DNA of 64,000 nt from Clostridia bacterium (GTDB lineage: Bacteria > Bacillota > Peptococcia > DRI-13 > UBA5745): assembly GCA_018434325.1 (NCBI GenBank), contig JAHDPO010000012.1:1-64000 (forward strand), read 5' to 3'. The notes below the pieces were generated by a model. The model saw only the letters and a list, made by a program, of their open reading frames with translations, did not search any database and was not told the origin of the DNA. The translations under genes were made by a program, and so were the position numbers. Below are positions 7,270-16,028 of the stretch, in pieces. The first letter of the stretch is position 1. Each line of letters opens with the position of its first letter.

Positions 7270-8982
7270 TCAGTCGGAAATTTTGGTGAGGGAAAGGGTG
7301 GCCTCAAGGCGTTCCCCCCATAGGGTGGCGGTCATAGTACCTTTGCCCGTTACCTTGCCTCCCGAGGAGGTAAATACCACATTGACTATAGATCCCTCCT
7401 CAAAATAGTAGAGTTTATGGGAGCTCGCGTCGTAGGACATGATGAAGGGGTCATCGTCCTCTTCGTCATCGTCATCGATCCATTGAACCTTGCCGGCTCC
7501 CAGATCCACAAGTGTAGCAAACGAGGTTTCTTCTTCCTCATCTTCACCGTTGATCACACGCGAAACAACAGAATATCGTCCGAAGATGCTGATATCTCCG
7601 ATAGAGGTAGGCGGTGCTGCGCTTTCCGTACTTTCATCGGTTGGCGGGCTTTCGGCGTCGCCCGGCTCGGGCGGGACTTCTCCCGCTATGCCTGCCGCTC
7701 GTTCCAGCTCCGCCATTTGAGAGACAAGGGCGTCCATCCGGGTAAGCGCGGCCTCAGGATCGGCTTTCTGCTCCTCCATGATTTCCGCCAGCGTTCTGGA
7801 GGTTTCCGGGAACACATAACCTGCGCTTTCAAGCGCTGATTTCAGCGCCACTGTCCCCACACTGTCATAAATCCGTGCGGTTACAGTTCTGCCGCCATCT
7901 ACCTGCACGCCCATGACCTTTCCCTCATAAAACCAGTCCACCAATGTATCTCCGATATAGGCAAGCTGTTCGCCGGTTTCCCCCGGATTGAAGGAGGCGA
8001 GGCCCACCACCGCCGAGACCGGCGCCAGCTTATTCTTCACATCGTCGAAGCCCACCGTAACCTGGTGATTTTCTCCCAAAATAATGTTGCTCCCGGTAGC
8101 CGCGACATCGACGATGCAGTCCACGCCGCTGACGATTGTGCCGGCTGTCTGGGCCAGTGTGAGACTGCTTGTAGACAGTGCTGTCAGGGAGCCGCCGCCA
8201 GTGACTACTGTGCCGACAACGAACACGCCGACCTTGCTGGCCGTCTTTACCCCTTGCAGATAATTGATGCTTTCGGTATAGGCGTTCACCACTCCCTCGG
8301 CTTCCTCCAGTTCGGCGGCATTATGGATAATCTTCTGTGCCAGCGCCATCTGCTCATAGGCTGTTTTTGCGTCTGTGCCGAGCTGCTGGGCAAGCTGCTG
8401 ATACCGCTTTGCACCTTTTAGGGCGTCATACTGTTTGGTCAGGTTCTCCGCCCATGTCTGCGGATCAATTTTTCTTCCGCTTTCAGCCGCATACGCCACA
8501 AGAGAGAAGTTCAAAGGCGCCGCGGCAAGGGTCATAAATGCGGCCTGCGGCTGACCGACAGCCGACGTCTGCTTTACTGTGGGCATCTCCAGCAGCAGGA
8601 CAGCCTTGTCTGTGAGTTCCATTGCGGTGGAAGAAAAGAGTTCGGCGTTTTCCCACGCAAGGAGAAGCTCATCTGCCATTTCAGACAGTTCCTCTGCGGT
8701 CATGGCGGAGGAGTCCGCCGTCAGGAAGGCTTCGGTCAAAAGCCTTGCGTAGACATACTGCCGCAAGGCAATGGCGGTGGCTTCGTTTGCGGTTTGCACG
8801 GCTTGGGGCTCCGGCTCACGCTCCACCGTAACTGGCTTTATTTCTTCCGCTTTGCCTGTTGTTTTTTGTCCGCCGCAGGCGCTTAGACTGAACATCAGAG
8901 CGCAGGCCAGAAGCAGGGCGAGAAAACGCCTGCCCGCTTTTGTAGCCCCTGATTTTGTATGTACTGCCAATTTGTTTTCCAT
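7270..8982 (-). CDS. Large lipoprotein of unknown function
   Basis: A 570-residue protein, start ATG 8982 behind GAAGGAGGATAATTTT. The signal peptide ends with a lipobox (MFSLSACGGQ), so it should be lipid-anchored outside the membrane. The next about 300 residues are Ala-rich and mainly helical, with a glycine-rich hydrophobic stretch (about residues 245-290) that could touch or enter the membrane. A Pro/Glu/Ser-rich linker (about 440-465) leads to a C-terminal beta domain that contains an acidic run ('DDDDEEDDDPF'), a possible calcium site. No family recognised. It lies 17 bases upstream of the double-ribbon gene. Confidence 0.65.
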   Translation of the reverse strand: MENKLAVHTKSGATKAGRRFLALLLACALMFSLSACGGQKTTGKAEEIKPVTVEREPEPQAVQTANEATAIALRQYVYARLLTEAFLTADSSAMTAEELSEMADELLLAWENAELFSSTAMELTDKAVLLLEMPTVKQTSAVGQPQAAFMTLAAAPLNFSLVAYAAESGRKIDPQTWAENLTKQYDALKGAKRYQQLAQQLGTDAKTAYEQMALAQKIIHNAAELEEAEGVVNAYTESINYLQGVKTASKVGVFVVGTVVTGGGSLTALSTSSLTLAQTAGTIVSGVDCIVDVAATGSNIILGENHQVTVGFDDVKNKLAPVSAVVGLASFNPGETGEQLAYIGDTLVDWFYEGKVMGVQVDGGRTVTARIYDSVGTVALKSALESAGYVFPETSRTLAEIMEEQKADPEAALTRMDALVSQMAELERAAGIAGEVPPEPGDAESPPTDESTESAAPPTSIGDISIFGRYSVVSRVINGEDEEEETSFATLVDLGAGKVQWIDDDDEEDDDPFIMSYDASSHKLYYFEEGSIVNVVFTSSGGKVTGKGTMTATLWGERLEATLSLTKISD

Positions 8983-8996
8983 AAAATTATCCTCCT

Positions 8997-9518
8997 TCAG
9001 TGTGTAATCGTGGGAGTAATCCCGGTTTCATAACGAAACTTCTCAATGATGCCTTCAAGAACGGTGCTATCGGGACTTGCATGGATCAGCCTGATGTTGC
9101 GGACATCCATGTCCCTGCCGTAGTCCAGCGAGAGATAGTCCCGCCCGATCTCCACGGCTTTGAGCCGGATGCCCTCCTGATTAAACTTGATGACCTTGGA
9201 GCCTAACAGAATGCCAAAGCAGGACACAAACATCTCGACGGTTTCGCAGAACGCCGCTTCGCTTTCTTTCGTGCTGTCCCGCTCACGAAGGACGGCGGGC
9301 TGAATATGGAGAATCTGATTCTCGACAATCAGCCGTGCGGCTGTGAGCCTTTGGTTCATGGTGAAAAAAAGGAATGCGGCAATGAGTCCCGCTAATAAGG
9401 CCAGGGTCTCATAAAGCTTCCAGTTGGTCGGCCGCAGAAGCAACACCGCCGCAAAAACGACCGCGCAGAAGATGGAGGCTGCCAAAAAGCAACGCGCGTA
9501 CCACGCAATTTTTTTCAA
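8997..9518 (-). CDS. Two-helix membrane protein
   Basis: A 173-residue protein that starts with TTG at 9518, supported by GGGGAGGGATTTAT immediately upstream. Two membrane helices (about 9-29 and 38-56) come first. A cytosolic beta-rich region follows with 'LIVENQILHIQPAVL' and 'VIKFNQEGIRLKAVEIGRDYL', reminiscent of the PH-like tail in the protein at 1665-2225. It lies 14 bases upstream of the large lipoprotein gene. Function unknown. Confidence 0.62.
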   Translation of the reverse strand: MKKIAWYARCFLAASIFCAVVFAAVLLLRPTNWKLYETLALLAGLIAAFLFFTMNQRLTAARLIVENQILHIQPAVLRERDSTKESEAAFCETVEMFVSCFGILLGSKVIKFNQEGIRLKAVEIGRDYLSLDYGRDMDVRNIRLIHASPDSTVLEGIIEKFRYETGITPTITH

Positions 9519-9610
9519 ATAAATCCCTCCCCTTGGTATGCAGTGTTTTCTTCATTTTACAAAAAGCGGGGCTGTATCTGCGTCACTAAACCGGGTGATT
9601 TTACGCGAAA

Positions 9611-9640
9611 AGGCCCCTCACCTTTTCGGGTGAGGGGCCT
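9611..9640 (-). terminator. Strong hairpin, likely terminator
   Basis: A perfect 12-bp stem (AGGCCCCTCACC, 9611-9622, with 9629-9640) closes a six-base loop. On the minus strand it is followed by TTTTCG, so it most likely ends the transcript of the lipoprotein gene at 9779-10663. The region 9519-9778 contains no other feature. Confidence 0.72.
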
Positions 9641-9778
9641 CAAAAACCGTTGTTTATCAGGGGTTTTTGATTCCGCTGACGGAGATATATACCCAGAAGG
9701 GAATGCACAAGCTCCATCCTGCTCTGGGCCCTCACCTTGAAGGAAATATTTTCAAATGAGCAGTATACTGGGTATACC

Positions 9779-10663
9779 TTATCGTTTTCCACTGCCTCCA
9801 CAGGGAGAGCAGGTGGTGCGGCCGCTGCCGCTGCATCGAGAGCAGAAGGCACGTGCGTTTTTTATTGTCATCTGCCCTGTAATCGGATCGCGGCTTTGAG
9901 AAAATTGTGTTACAGAGCCAGTTCCAGAGCAGGCGGTGCAGATAGACTTTCCGGTTCCGCCACAGGCCGGACAAGCCTCTGCGCCGGAATAATGCTGTTT
10001 ACCCAAGGCTGTAACAGCCTCCGGCGAAATGGACAACCCCTCGGTTCCGGAGGTGTCCGGGTCAATGACCATATCCGTGGTCATCGTCACACTGCTGCGG
10101 TCAGAAGTAAAATCCACCGTTGCGTCCAGCAGCTGCATAAAAGTATAGCTTGGCACATAAAAGCAGCCGTCGATATATTCCGGCGCTGTGCCGCGCAGCG
10201 TAGTTTTTCCGACCACAATATCGTTGTTATCGCTCTTGCAGGTGATGATCTGTCCATTTATCCGTGTCGTCAGAGTCTGCAGATGCTCGTCAAACAGACA
10301 CTCGACCCCCAAATGCTCCAGCATTTCAACGATGGGATAATACGCGCCCTTTGGCTCGTCCGGGTAGGTATAGGCGTCGTGGTCTGTTTCTGTCAGTTCG
10401 CCGTTTATGTATATCTGATGATGGACGCGGCCCTCGTCATCTTCAAAGGGATAGGTCACGGCCTCTGCCTCCGGCTCGGCCTCATTTGGGGCAGCTTCGC
10501 TTTGCGCCGGTTCAGAATTCACGGGGCTTTTATCCGGCGCGGGTTCGCTTTGAGCGGGTGCTACGCTGCTTGGCGCATCTGTGCCGCTCTGCTGTCTGTC
10601 GGCACAAGAACAAAACGCGATACAGAGGATAAGGGATAGCCCTGCAAGCATGGCTCTTTTCAT
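9779..10663 (-). CDS. Lipoprotein with stalk (copper amine oxidase N-like) domain and DnaJ-like cysteine cluster
   Basis: The start is chosen at ATG 10663 (GGTGAAAAA in front; the frame opens at 10708), giving 294 residues. A lipobox (IAFCSCADR) is followed by a Pro/Ser/Glu-rich linker. A stalk-type domain comes next ('YPIVEMLEHLGVECLFDE' ... 'CFYVPSYTFMQLLDATVDF'), the pattern of the copper amine oxidase N-terminal-like domain used in cell-wall proteins. The C-terminus holds four CxxCxGxG-type repeats (CPACGGTG, CTACSGTG, CSRCSGSG, CSPCGGSG), as in the zinc centre of DnaJ. A DnaJ-type zinc centre on an exported lipoprotein is odd. Function unknown. Confidence 0.72.
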   Translation of the reverse strand: MKRAMLAGLSLILCIAFCSCADRQQSGTDAPSSVAPAQSEPAPDKSPVNSEPAQSEAAPNEAEPEAEAVTYPFEDDEGRVHHQIYINGELTETDHDAYTYPDEPKGAYYPIVEMLEHLGVECLFDEHLQTLTTRINGQIITCKSDNNDIVVGKTTLRGTAPEYIDGCFYVPSYTFMQLLDATVDFTSDRSSVTMTTDMVIDPDTSGTEGLSISPEAVTALGKQHYSGAEACPACGGTGKSICTACSGTGSVTQFSQSRDPITGQMTIKNARAFCSRCSGSGRTTCSPCGGSGKR

Positions 10664-10700
10664 TTTTTCACCAACTTTCTTAAAAACACGTTTTGAAGGA

Positions 10701-10970
10701 CTATTCATCGTCCTTGTCGTAAGGCTCTATGTCTGTTTCCCGTGCACCGCAAAAGCGGCAAGTCCGGGTCCTAATCAGAATATATCCTTCCACATTTGGG
10801 TCGCCATCCCCTTGAACCTCATGGGCATAGTCCCAGCTATGGCCGGTTTCTCCGCATTCTGCCTGTTTCTTTTTGAGAAGCCGAAATGCTTCCCTGTCCG
10901 CTTCCTCCTGTGCTCGCTTTTGCGCGAGCCTTTTTTCATGCCAATGGTGGAACCATGCAAACATATTCAC
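10701..10970 (-). CDS. Small Cys/His protein, probable zinc binding
   Basis: A protein of about 89 residues starting at GTG 10970, or at ATG two codons later, behind GGGAGGTGG. The first 35 residues are a charged amphipathic helix (HEKRLAQKRAQEEADREAFR). After it come 'CGETGHSWDYAHEV' and 'CRFCGARETD', which together could form one Cys/His zinc site. It overlaps the preceding gene by four bases. The function is not recognised. Confidence 0.6.
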   Translation of the reverse strand: MNMFAWFHHWHEKRLAQKRAQEEADREAFRLLKKKQAECGETGHSWDYAHEVQGDGDPNVEGYILIRTRTCRFCGARETDIEPYDKDDE

Positions 10971-11287
10971 GGCAAGCCACCTCCCTCCCCGATAATGGCA
11001 TTGACTGGCAGCCGAAAATCAATCCTGCCCTCCATGCAAAACGTTCTGCCATTATGAACGCACCGTCCACATTGCTCCGGGTAACTCAAGCAGACATAGA
11101 TGGTGTGATAGGCCGTTGGCTGTGACTGCCAGCAGTGGTAGCCGTCGTTGCTCGCAATGAACTTTACATTTTGGAAATCATGCTTATCAATGATGAAATC
11201 CTTTGCGCAAGCCCAGCAGTGAAGCTCTTCACTGTTTTCAAGCTCACTGCTCAGCCCACAGTGAGGACAAATGACCTTTCTTTTCAT
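10967..11287 (-). CDS. Zinc-ribbon cytosolic protein
   Basis: Start ATG 11287 behind AGGTGAGCTT (the frame opens at 11317), giving 106 residues. The protein has cysteine pairs 'CPHCGLSSELEN' and 'HCWACAKDF', and later 'CGRCVHNGRTFC', so one or two zinc sites are likely. No membrane helix is seen. It lies between two other cysteine-rich genes and is translationally coupled to the next one. Unknown function. Confidence 0.62.
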   Translation of the reverse strand: MKRKVICPHCGLSSELENSEELHCWACAKDFIIDKHDFQNVKFIASNDGYHCWQSQPTAYHTIYVCLSYPEQCGRCVHNGRTFCMEGRIDFRLPVNAIIGEGGGLP

Positions 11288-11319
11288 AAGCTCACCTCGC
11301 TTTCCTGCGAATAACAAAG

Positions 11320-11868
11320 CTACTTGAAGTCAAATTTTGTTTTTCTCTGTTCAAATTGAAATGCAATCAGGTCGCGCACACAGATTTGTCCATCCATCAT
11401 GTTCGGCTTTTTGCGTTTTTTAGCGCCTGACAGCGTAAAAAGGATGTCTATAAAACCGGTAAAAATTCCGATTGCGGATATGACGCCCACAAATCGTAAG
11501 CAGCTTTGCAAAAACGGTACGGGGATTCTATCAATCAGAAACACACAAGCCGCCGTTAGGAGAATACAGCAGACGATTTGAAAAATCGCTTTTCCAATCA
11601 ATGTGCGGCTGTGTTCCCGGATGCAATCGTCGCATAGCTTCATAGAGATAGAAGGAAGCCTTCTCCATTCAGCTCTGCGCTGCCCGGCGTTCCAATCGGT
11701 GGTATCAGAAAGCAGCGTTTTCGGATAGATTGTATAGGCTGCGACATTTTCAATGCCCTTGCAGATTGCGCACCCGCCCATCCCGTTTATCCGAAATCGC
11801 TTTCTGACAACGTGTTTGTTCGGGTCGATTTGCTGCCCACCGGCAGGCAGACCTTTATTAGCGTCCAT
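11320..11868 (-). CDS. Cysteine-pair membrane protein
   Basis: A 182-residue protein with 'GGCAICKGIE' (about residue 31) and 'KLCDDCIREH' (about 77), a pair of CxxC knuckles that would form one zinc site in the cytosolic N-terminal half. Two membrane helices follow (about 93-112 and 120-140). The tail is basic (KKRKKP) and ends FDFK. It follows the Cro/C1 regulator gene by 17 bases and belongs to the same transcript. No named family recognised. Confidence 0.62.
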   Translation of the reverse strand: MDANKGLPAGGQQIDPNKHVVRKRFRINGMGGCAICKGIENVAAYTIYPKTLLSDTTDWNAGQRRAEWRRLPSISMKLCDDCIREHSRTLIGKAIFQIVCCILLTAACVFLIDRIPVPFLQSCLRFVGVISAIGIFTGFIDILFTLSGAKKRKKPNMMDGQICVRDLIAFQFEQRKTKFDFK

Positions 11869-11885
11869 GATAGCCTCTCCTTCCT

Positions 11886-13430
11886 TTAAGCATTCAGCCG
11901 CCCCTCAACATCCCGTAAAATGCTGATCACATTGGCGCGGCTCCCGATACCGCCCGCGCTCTGTGCCCACAGCCTGTCAAAATGCGTTTGAAACTCACGC
12001 AGAAGCATGAGCTGGTCGGAGTGGATCATCACTGGCTCCGGGCCGCTCCAGTGGTTGATGGCAAGGTGGTGGTTTTGTTTGAGCTGCCAGCAGTTGTCCG
12101 AGTGGAGCAGCGTAATATCGTCCAGGATCAGCAGATGAAAATTCGGGAATGTTTCAAGATAGCGGATGTAGCCGCAAAGCACATCGGCGCAGCCCTGTGC
12201 GTCCAGATGCACGAATCCTTTTTTCATAAAATACAGCCCCGGCATACGGCAAAAGCCGTCCCGTACTATTTGATTGAGGCGAGAGAGGGAGAGGATTTCC
12301 CGGAATACCGCCCCGCCCCGCAGCGTTTCGTCCATGCCGGACTTAAAGCGGGTAAATTCCACGCTGCGCCACGCATATTCCGCTTCACTGTGTCCGTGGC
12401 TTCTCAGAACGCGGTTATAGGCATCCTCTGTCAGATACATGGGATTCACATTGTCCTTCACCACATCCAACGCACCGGGAGTGCAAAATTCCTGATAGAT
12501 AATTTCGAGGATATTCCGGGAAAAATCATCGCCGTAGATGTTCAGCACAGGCTGCGCATACCGGGCAGCTTGTTCAAAGCTGCTTTGAATCTCTGTGATA
12601 AAGGATGGCTCCCGCAGAAAAACAGCGACAGGTGGAGATACGCAGCCTGGTGTTTCCGTTACCAGCACAGCCAGCGTTCCGGGAAGAATCAAGTGCATTT
12701 GGTTGGTAACGGTCTGCGTCATACCGTGTACCACTGACAACTGAATATGCCCCGTTATCAGGGCTGCCATATAAGTGTCAACGAGCACCGACATCGCCTT
12801 TGTGTTGCCCGACACGCACACGACCATGCGAATTTTCAGATCGTTTTCATTGACGCTTTTTAGGAACAGCGCGGCCACATCCTCGTTGACCATCGCAGCA
12901 ATCTGATCGCTGGAGAGAAAGATATCCGCCGCGCAGCCGTGGGGCAGCATTTCCAAAACCGGGCGCAGTTCCAACACGATTTGGAAGCTTCCAATCTTTA
13001 CAGCGCTGTCGGCGGTTTCAATGATACGATTTTGCATCTTTGCCGCAGGCGGTTCATGGCCCGCAATATCTCCCGGCAGCGATGCACCAAGGTTTTTGCG
13101 CAGTGTTTTTCCATCGGTTGCGAGCCACATGATGAGGTTTTGTTTGAAGCGGTAAACGGTTGACAGTTCAGTGGGCAGCCCCGCCGCCGCAAATTGCTCT
13201 TTCAGCCAATCCATATCCGCAACGCGCTTGCTGCGGGTGAGGATGAAATCTGCAATAGCCTCCATCTGTGGGCTTGCCGCTTTAAGCTGACGCTGTCCTG
13301 AGAGGTACCGGCTGACAAGGGAAGGATCAAGCCCCAGCGCCTTTGCAAGAGCATGGTTAGTCAGACCAAAATGCTTCATTATTGATTTTAAGTTTTCGTT
13401 TGGAATTGCCACATCCGGCACTCCTTTCAT
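11886..13430 (-). CDS. Large Cro/C1-type HTH regulator with unknown C-terminal domain
   Basis: A 514-residue protein. Residues 8-60 are a Cro/C1 HTH (LKSIMKHFGLTNHALAKALG then DPSLVSRYLSGQR). The remaining 450 residues are soluble, without membrane helices, and match no ligand domain that I recognise. The protein is several times longer than ordinary repressors. Its ATG at 13430 overlaps the stop of the TM2-like gene (4 bases). It is probably the cytosolic regulator of this part of the block; the direction of its effect is unknown. Confidence 0.72.
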   Translation of the reverse strand: MKGVPDVAIPNENLKSIMKHFGLTNHALAKALGLDPSLVSRYLSGQRQLKAASPQMEAIADFILTRSKRVADMDWLKEQFAAAGLPTELSTVYRFKQNLIMWLATDGKTLRKNLGASLPGDIAGHEPPAAKMQNRIIETADSAVKIGSFQIVLELRPVLEMLPHGCAADIFLSSDQIAAMVNEDVAALFLKSVNENDLKIRMVVCVSGNTKAMSVLVDTYMAALITGHIQLSVVHGMTQTVTNQMHLILPGTLAVLVTETPGCVSPPVAVFLREPSFITEIQSSFEQAARYAQPVLNIYGDDFSRNILEIIYQEFCTPGALDVVKDNVNPMYLTEDAYNRVLRSHGHSEAEYAWRSVEFTRFKSGMDETLRGGAVFREILSLSRLNQIVRDGFCRMPGLYFMKKGFVHLDAQGCADVLCGYIRYLETFPNFHLLILDDITLLHSDNCWQLKQNHHLAINHWSGPEPVMIHSDQLMLLREFQTHFDRLWAQSAGGIGSRANVISILRDVEGRLNA

Positions 13431-14029
13431 CTCAAATAGCTTTTGTGACGTTCCCGTGCCGCACCCATTCCTATCAGCAAGACATCAACTGTCCACCAGT
13501 ACAGCATAAACGGAAGGCTGAAAAGGAATGCCTGCCCCAATGCGGCTGCCGTTGATGGCATGGCGGTCAATGCCGCAATGAGCATATTGATCGTCCAAAA
13601 TGCAAATAAAAACTTCATTAGTCCCAAAAACCAGCGTTTCATCAGTAAGCGATCAATTCCACTCCAGCCAAGAAGCAAGGCCAGATAGAAAATGTATTTT
13701 CTGCGGTGGGTGCCTTCCCTAAGTGGCACATAACATTCTTCAAAGTTGACAATTTGCCTGCGGAAAATTAGGCTGACCAAGCCCGCAATAATTCCGATTG
13801 CAAAGGCCACTGCAACGACAATTCCCGCCTCGTTTGCGCTTGTGGTTACTGTATGCCGGCCCGTGTAGATACCGTTGATCCAGGTGTCCCATGTGCTGGA
13901 TTCCCGGTCAATTTTGGCATTTGATAATATACCAAAAGCAATCAGAACAATCAGCGCGATGATAAGCAGAAGGCCGAATTTGATATATAGGTTCGCAAGC
14001 AGATTTTTGGTATGCAGGGATTTATTCAT
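13427..14029 (-). CDS. TM2-domain-like membrane protein
   Basis: A 200-residue protein with about four to five membrane helices: residues 14-34, 70-88, and a C-terminal hairpin region of about 109-190. The segment 'YIFYLALLLGWSGIDRLLMK' followed by 'FLGLMKFLF' and a final 'YWWTVDVLLI' matches the TM2 pattern (helix, G..G..R.Y, helix, W..D). TM2 proteins are small membrane proteins of unclear function. The gene is coupled to the Cro/C1 regulator by an ATGA overlap. Confidence 0.65.
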   Translation of the reverse strand: MNKSLHTKNLLANLYIKFGLLLIIALIVLIAFGILSNAKIDRESSTWDTWINGIYTGRHTVTTSANEAGIVVAVAFAIGIIAGLVSLIFRRQIVNFEECYVPLREGTHRRKYIFYLALLLGWSGIDRLLMKRWFLGLMKFLFAFWTINMLIAALTAMPSTAAALGQAFLFSLPFMLYWWTVDVLLIGMGAARERHKSYLR

Positions 14030-14114
14030 GAAAAATGCCTCCGTGTTTTACTTTCCGCCGAACGGTCCGTCCAGATAACGCAATATTTTATCGTCATTCT
14101 GGTGATTTCAGGGG

Positions 14115-14495
14115 CTAAAAGATTTTTAGGCTAAAAAATAGACACACCGCCATGACGATCACATAAATCAGGCAACTGAATTTTGCACTGAAAATCATTT
14201 CCAACATCCCTGCCGCATAGCGTTTGCTGTGATATAAACCGTTGACCGGACTTTTATTGTTCACGATACTGTTTGCCGACGAGGACACCATCTCGCGAAA
14301 GAACCAGAAAACTAAAACGGTAATGGCGCAAACCACAATTCCAACGATAACACCCAGAAAAATATTGAAATGCTGGGCAACCAAAACACCAATGCAATAG
14401 GTGGAAAACAAGCCGGTCAAAAGCTCGGCAAAGGACAAAATATGGGCCAGCAGCCACCAAAGCTTAGCGCACAGTTCTAAATTATTGATCTTCAT
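14115..14495 (-). CDS. Four-helix membrane protein of unknown function
   Basis: The start is ATG 14495 behind AGGAGGATTTCATTTA (the frame opens further up but through a hairpin), giving about 126 residues. Hydrophobic segments lie at about residues 13-33, 38-62 and 100-124, with a polar loop 'NSIVNNKSPVNGLYHSKRY'. No family recognised. It follows the SLH gene after a long hairpin at 14515-14570. Confidence 0.55.
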   Translation of the reverse strand: MKINNLELCAKLWWLLAHILSFAELLTGLFSTYCIGVLVAQHFNIFLGVIVGIVVCAITVLVFWFFREMVSSSANSIVNNKSPVNGLYHSKRYAAGMLEMIFSAKFSCLIYVIVMAVCLFFSLKIF

Positions 14496-14514
14496 TAAAT
14501 GAAATCCTCCTGTT

Positions 14515-14570
14515 GCCGCTTGGGGCGGTGCGGACAAGATATAAACCCTGTCCACACCGCCCAATAACAG
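14515..14570 (-). promoter_or_regulatory. Long hairpin between surface-protein gene and membrane-protein gene
   Basis: The arms TTGGGGCGGTGCGGACA (14520-14536) and TGTCCACACCGCCCAA (14549-14564) pair almost fully, with one bulge and one mismatch. The stem extends outward through CTGTT/AACAG. On the minus strand its end abuts the GGAGG of the gene starting at 14495, and no U-run follows. It may reduce read-through from the SLH gene or protect its 3' end. Confidence 0.55.
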
Positions 14571-14580
14571 CAGGTTAAAG

Positions 14581-15858
14581 CTATTCTTTTACAACCGGTC
14601 TGCCCGAAAGCGTGCCGTCGCCCGTGAAGCCTCCGGCTCCCCTTGTGCAGATATAGGTGTTGTTAATGACGACCGCGCCTTTGTTATTGGTGAAGGCGTT
14701 GGCGATGACAATCTGGAAACCGTCCACGATCACCACGCCGTTATTGGCAAAGGGGCCTTCAGCCACGATGAGTATTCCGCCGTGGGTATTCGTCTGCGCC
14801 GCTTTGAGGAAGACCGAGCCGTTATTAGTAGCGCTGCCGTCAAAGACGCGGAGCTGTCCGCCTATGGGGCCGTGGTCGTCCGTATCATTCAAAAAGGCGG
14901 GCAACAGATTGACTGCTCCGTTGTTGATGAATTTGCCGCCGCCACGGACATTCACCACAGCATAATTGATGAAATCCGCGCTGACAATTTGATCCGCGCC
15001 CATCACATTGAGCGTACCATTGTTTGTGAGAGTCCCTTCTATATGGAGGTCATTTCCACGATTCACAGTTACGGACACTCCTGTCGGAATGGTGAGCTCG
15101 CCCGTAACGGTTATTACGGCGTTGATGTCGACGGCCTTTGTTCCTTTGTCCGCCAAAGCCGTTTTAAGTGCCTCCAGAGTGGAAACCGAAACGGGGGTCG
15201 GATTGACCTCGTTTACCAGCTCAATGGCCTTTCCATAGTCGTCCCCGGTGAACACGCCCTCCGCCATGAGCTTCTTGGCCATCCTTTGACTGCCGCCCTT
15301 CAGATCAGCTTCCAGCGCCGCCCAGGAAACCAGCGCCACATCCGCGCGAAGGAAGTTCTCAGTATCCACATCATCGGGCAGAATACCGACTGCTTTGGCC
15401 AGCGCATCCGGCGCATCCCAGGCAAAATCGCCCGCCGTATCGCTGTAGCCCAGGGCGCGCAGCATGAAGGTCAGATACATATCCGAGTTTGCGGCCCCTG
15501 TGCCAAGAGTTGTTGCGGACGAGCCCTTTGTGAAGCCCTTTTCATAGGCATAGCCGATGTACTTGTCCGCCCATGCCGGGACATCTGTAAACGGGTGAGT
15601 TCCGCCCACACTAAGCGCTTCCGCGTCTTTCCCCAGCGCCCGAATCAGCATGACCAGCGCCTCCACGCGGGTGGGGGCCCTGTTCAGTTCAAAATTATCC
15701 TCCGTGGCCGACACGCCCTGGAGGAGTCCCAATTGTTTGAGCGCCGCCGCCTTGGTGTCGGCTGAGGTGCTGGCCGCAGCGGATGCCGGAACGACCATCG
15801 CAAAGATAAGCGTAAATGCAAGTGCAAGAGATAAAATACCTTTTACTGATTTTTTCAT
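14581..15858 (-). CDS. Exported S-layer-homology / beta-helix surface protein
   Basis: A 425-residue protein with a cleavable signal peptide (MKKSVKGILSLALAFTLIFA ... PASAAAS). Residues about 35-205 hold SLH-type repeats ('APTRVEALVMLIRALG', 'HPFTDVPAWADKYIGYAYEK', 'LRADVALVSWAALE'). Residues 225-425 are an Asn/Gly/Val-rich repeat region ('GTLTNNGTLNVMG', 'GKFINNGAVNL', 'GSATNNGSVFLKA', 'GPFANNGVVIVDG', 'AFTNNKGAVVINN') that should form a right-handed beta-helix. SLH domains attach to secondary cell-wall polymers, so it is cell-surface bound. Its mRNA starts in the gap behind the LRR lipoprotein terminator. Confidence 0.82.
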   Translation of the reverse strand: MKKSVKGILSLALAFTLIFAMVVPASAAASTSADTKAAALKQLGLLQGVSATEDNFELNRAPTRVEALVMLIRALGKDAEALSVGGTHPFTDVPAWADKYIGYAYEKGFTKGSSATTLGTGAANSDMYLTFMLRALGYSDTAGDFAWDAPDALAKAVGILPDDVDTENFLRADVALVSWAALEADLKGGSQRMAKKLMAEGVFTGDDYGKAIELVNEVNPTPVSVSTLEALKTALADKGTKAVDINAVITVTGELTIPTGVSVTVNRGNDLHIEGTLTNNGTLNVMGADQIVSADFINYAVVNVRGGGKFINNGAVNLLPAFLNDTDDHGPIGGQLRVFDGSATNNGSVFLKAAQTNTHGGILIVAEGPFANNGVVIVDGFQIVIANAFTNNKGAVVINNTYICTRGAGGFTGDGTLSGRPVVKE

Positions 15859-15933
15859 GGTTCGATCTCCTTTCGTATTTTGAACGGCATTGACTGGTTG
15901 TCATTGACACTCTCATATTACAAAATCCAAATC

Positions 15934-15960
15934 AAAAAAAGGTGGGCTGGCAGCCCACCT
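15934..15960 (-). terminator. Rho-independent terminator of the LRR lipoprotein gene
   Basis: AGGTGGGC (15940-15947) pairs with GCCCACCT (15953-15960) around TGGCA. On the minus strand the stem is followed directly by seven U (A-run 15934-15940). It lies 68 bases after the stop of the LRR lipoprotein. The same palindrome core recurs at 16876-16898. Confidence 0.85.
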
Positions 15961-16028
15961 TTGGAATTATTTTCAGGAAAAATGCGCCTGTCCGTAGACT
16001 GGCGCATTGAAGGGGCATATGTTCCGTT

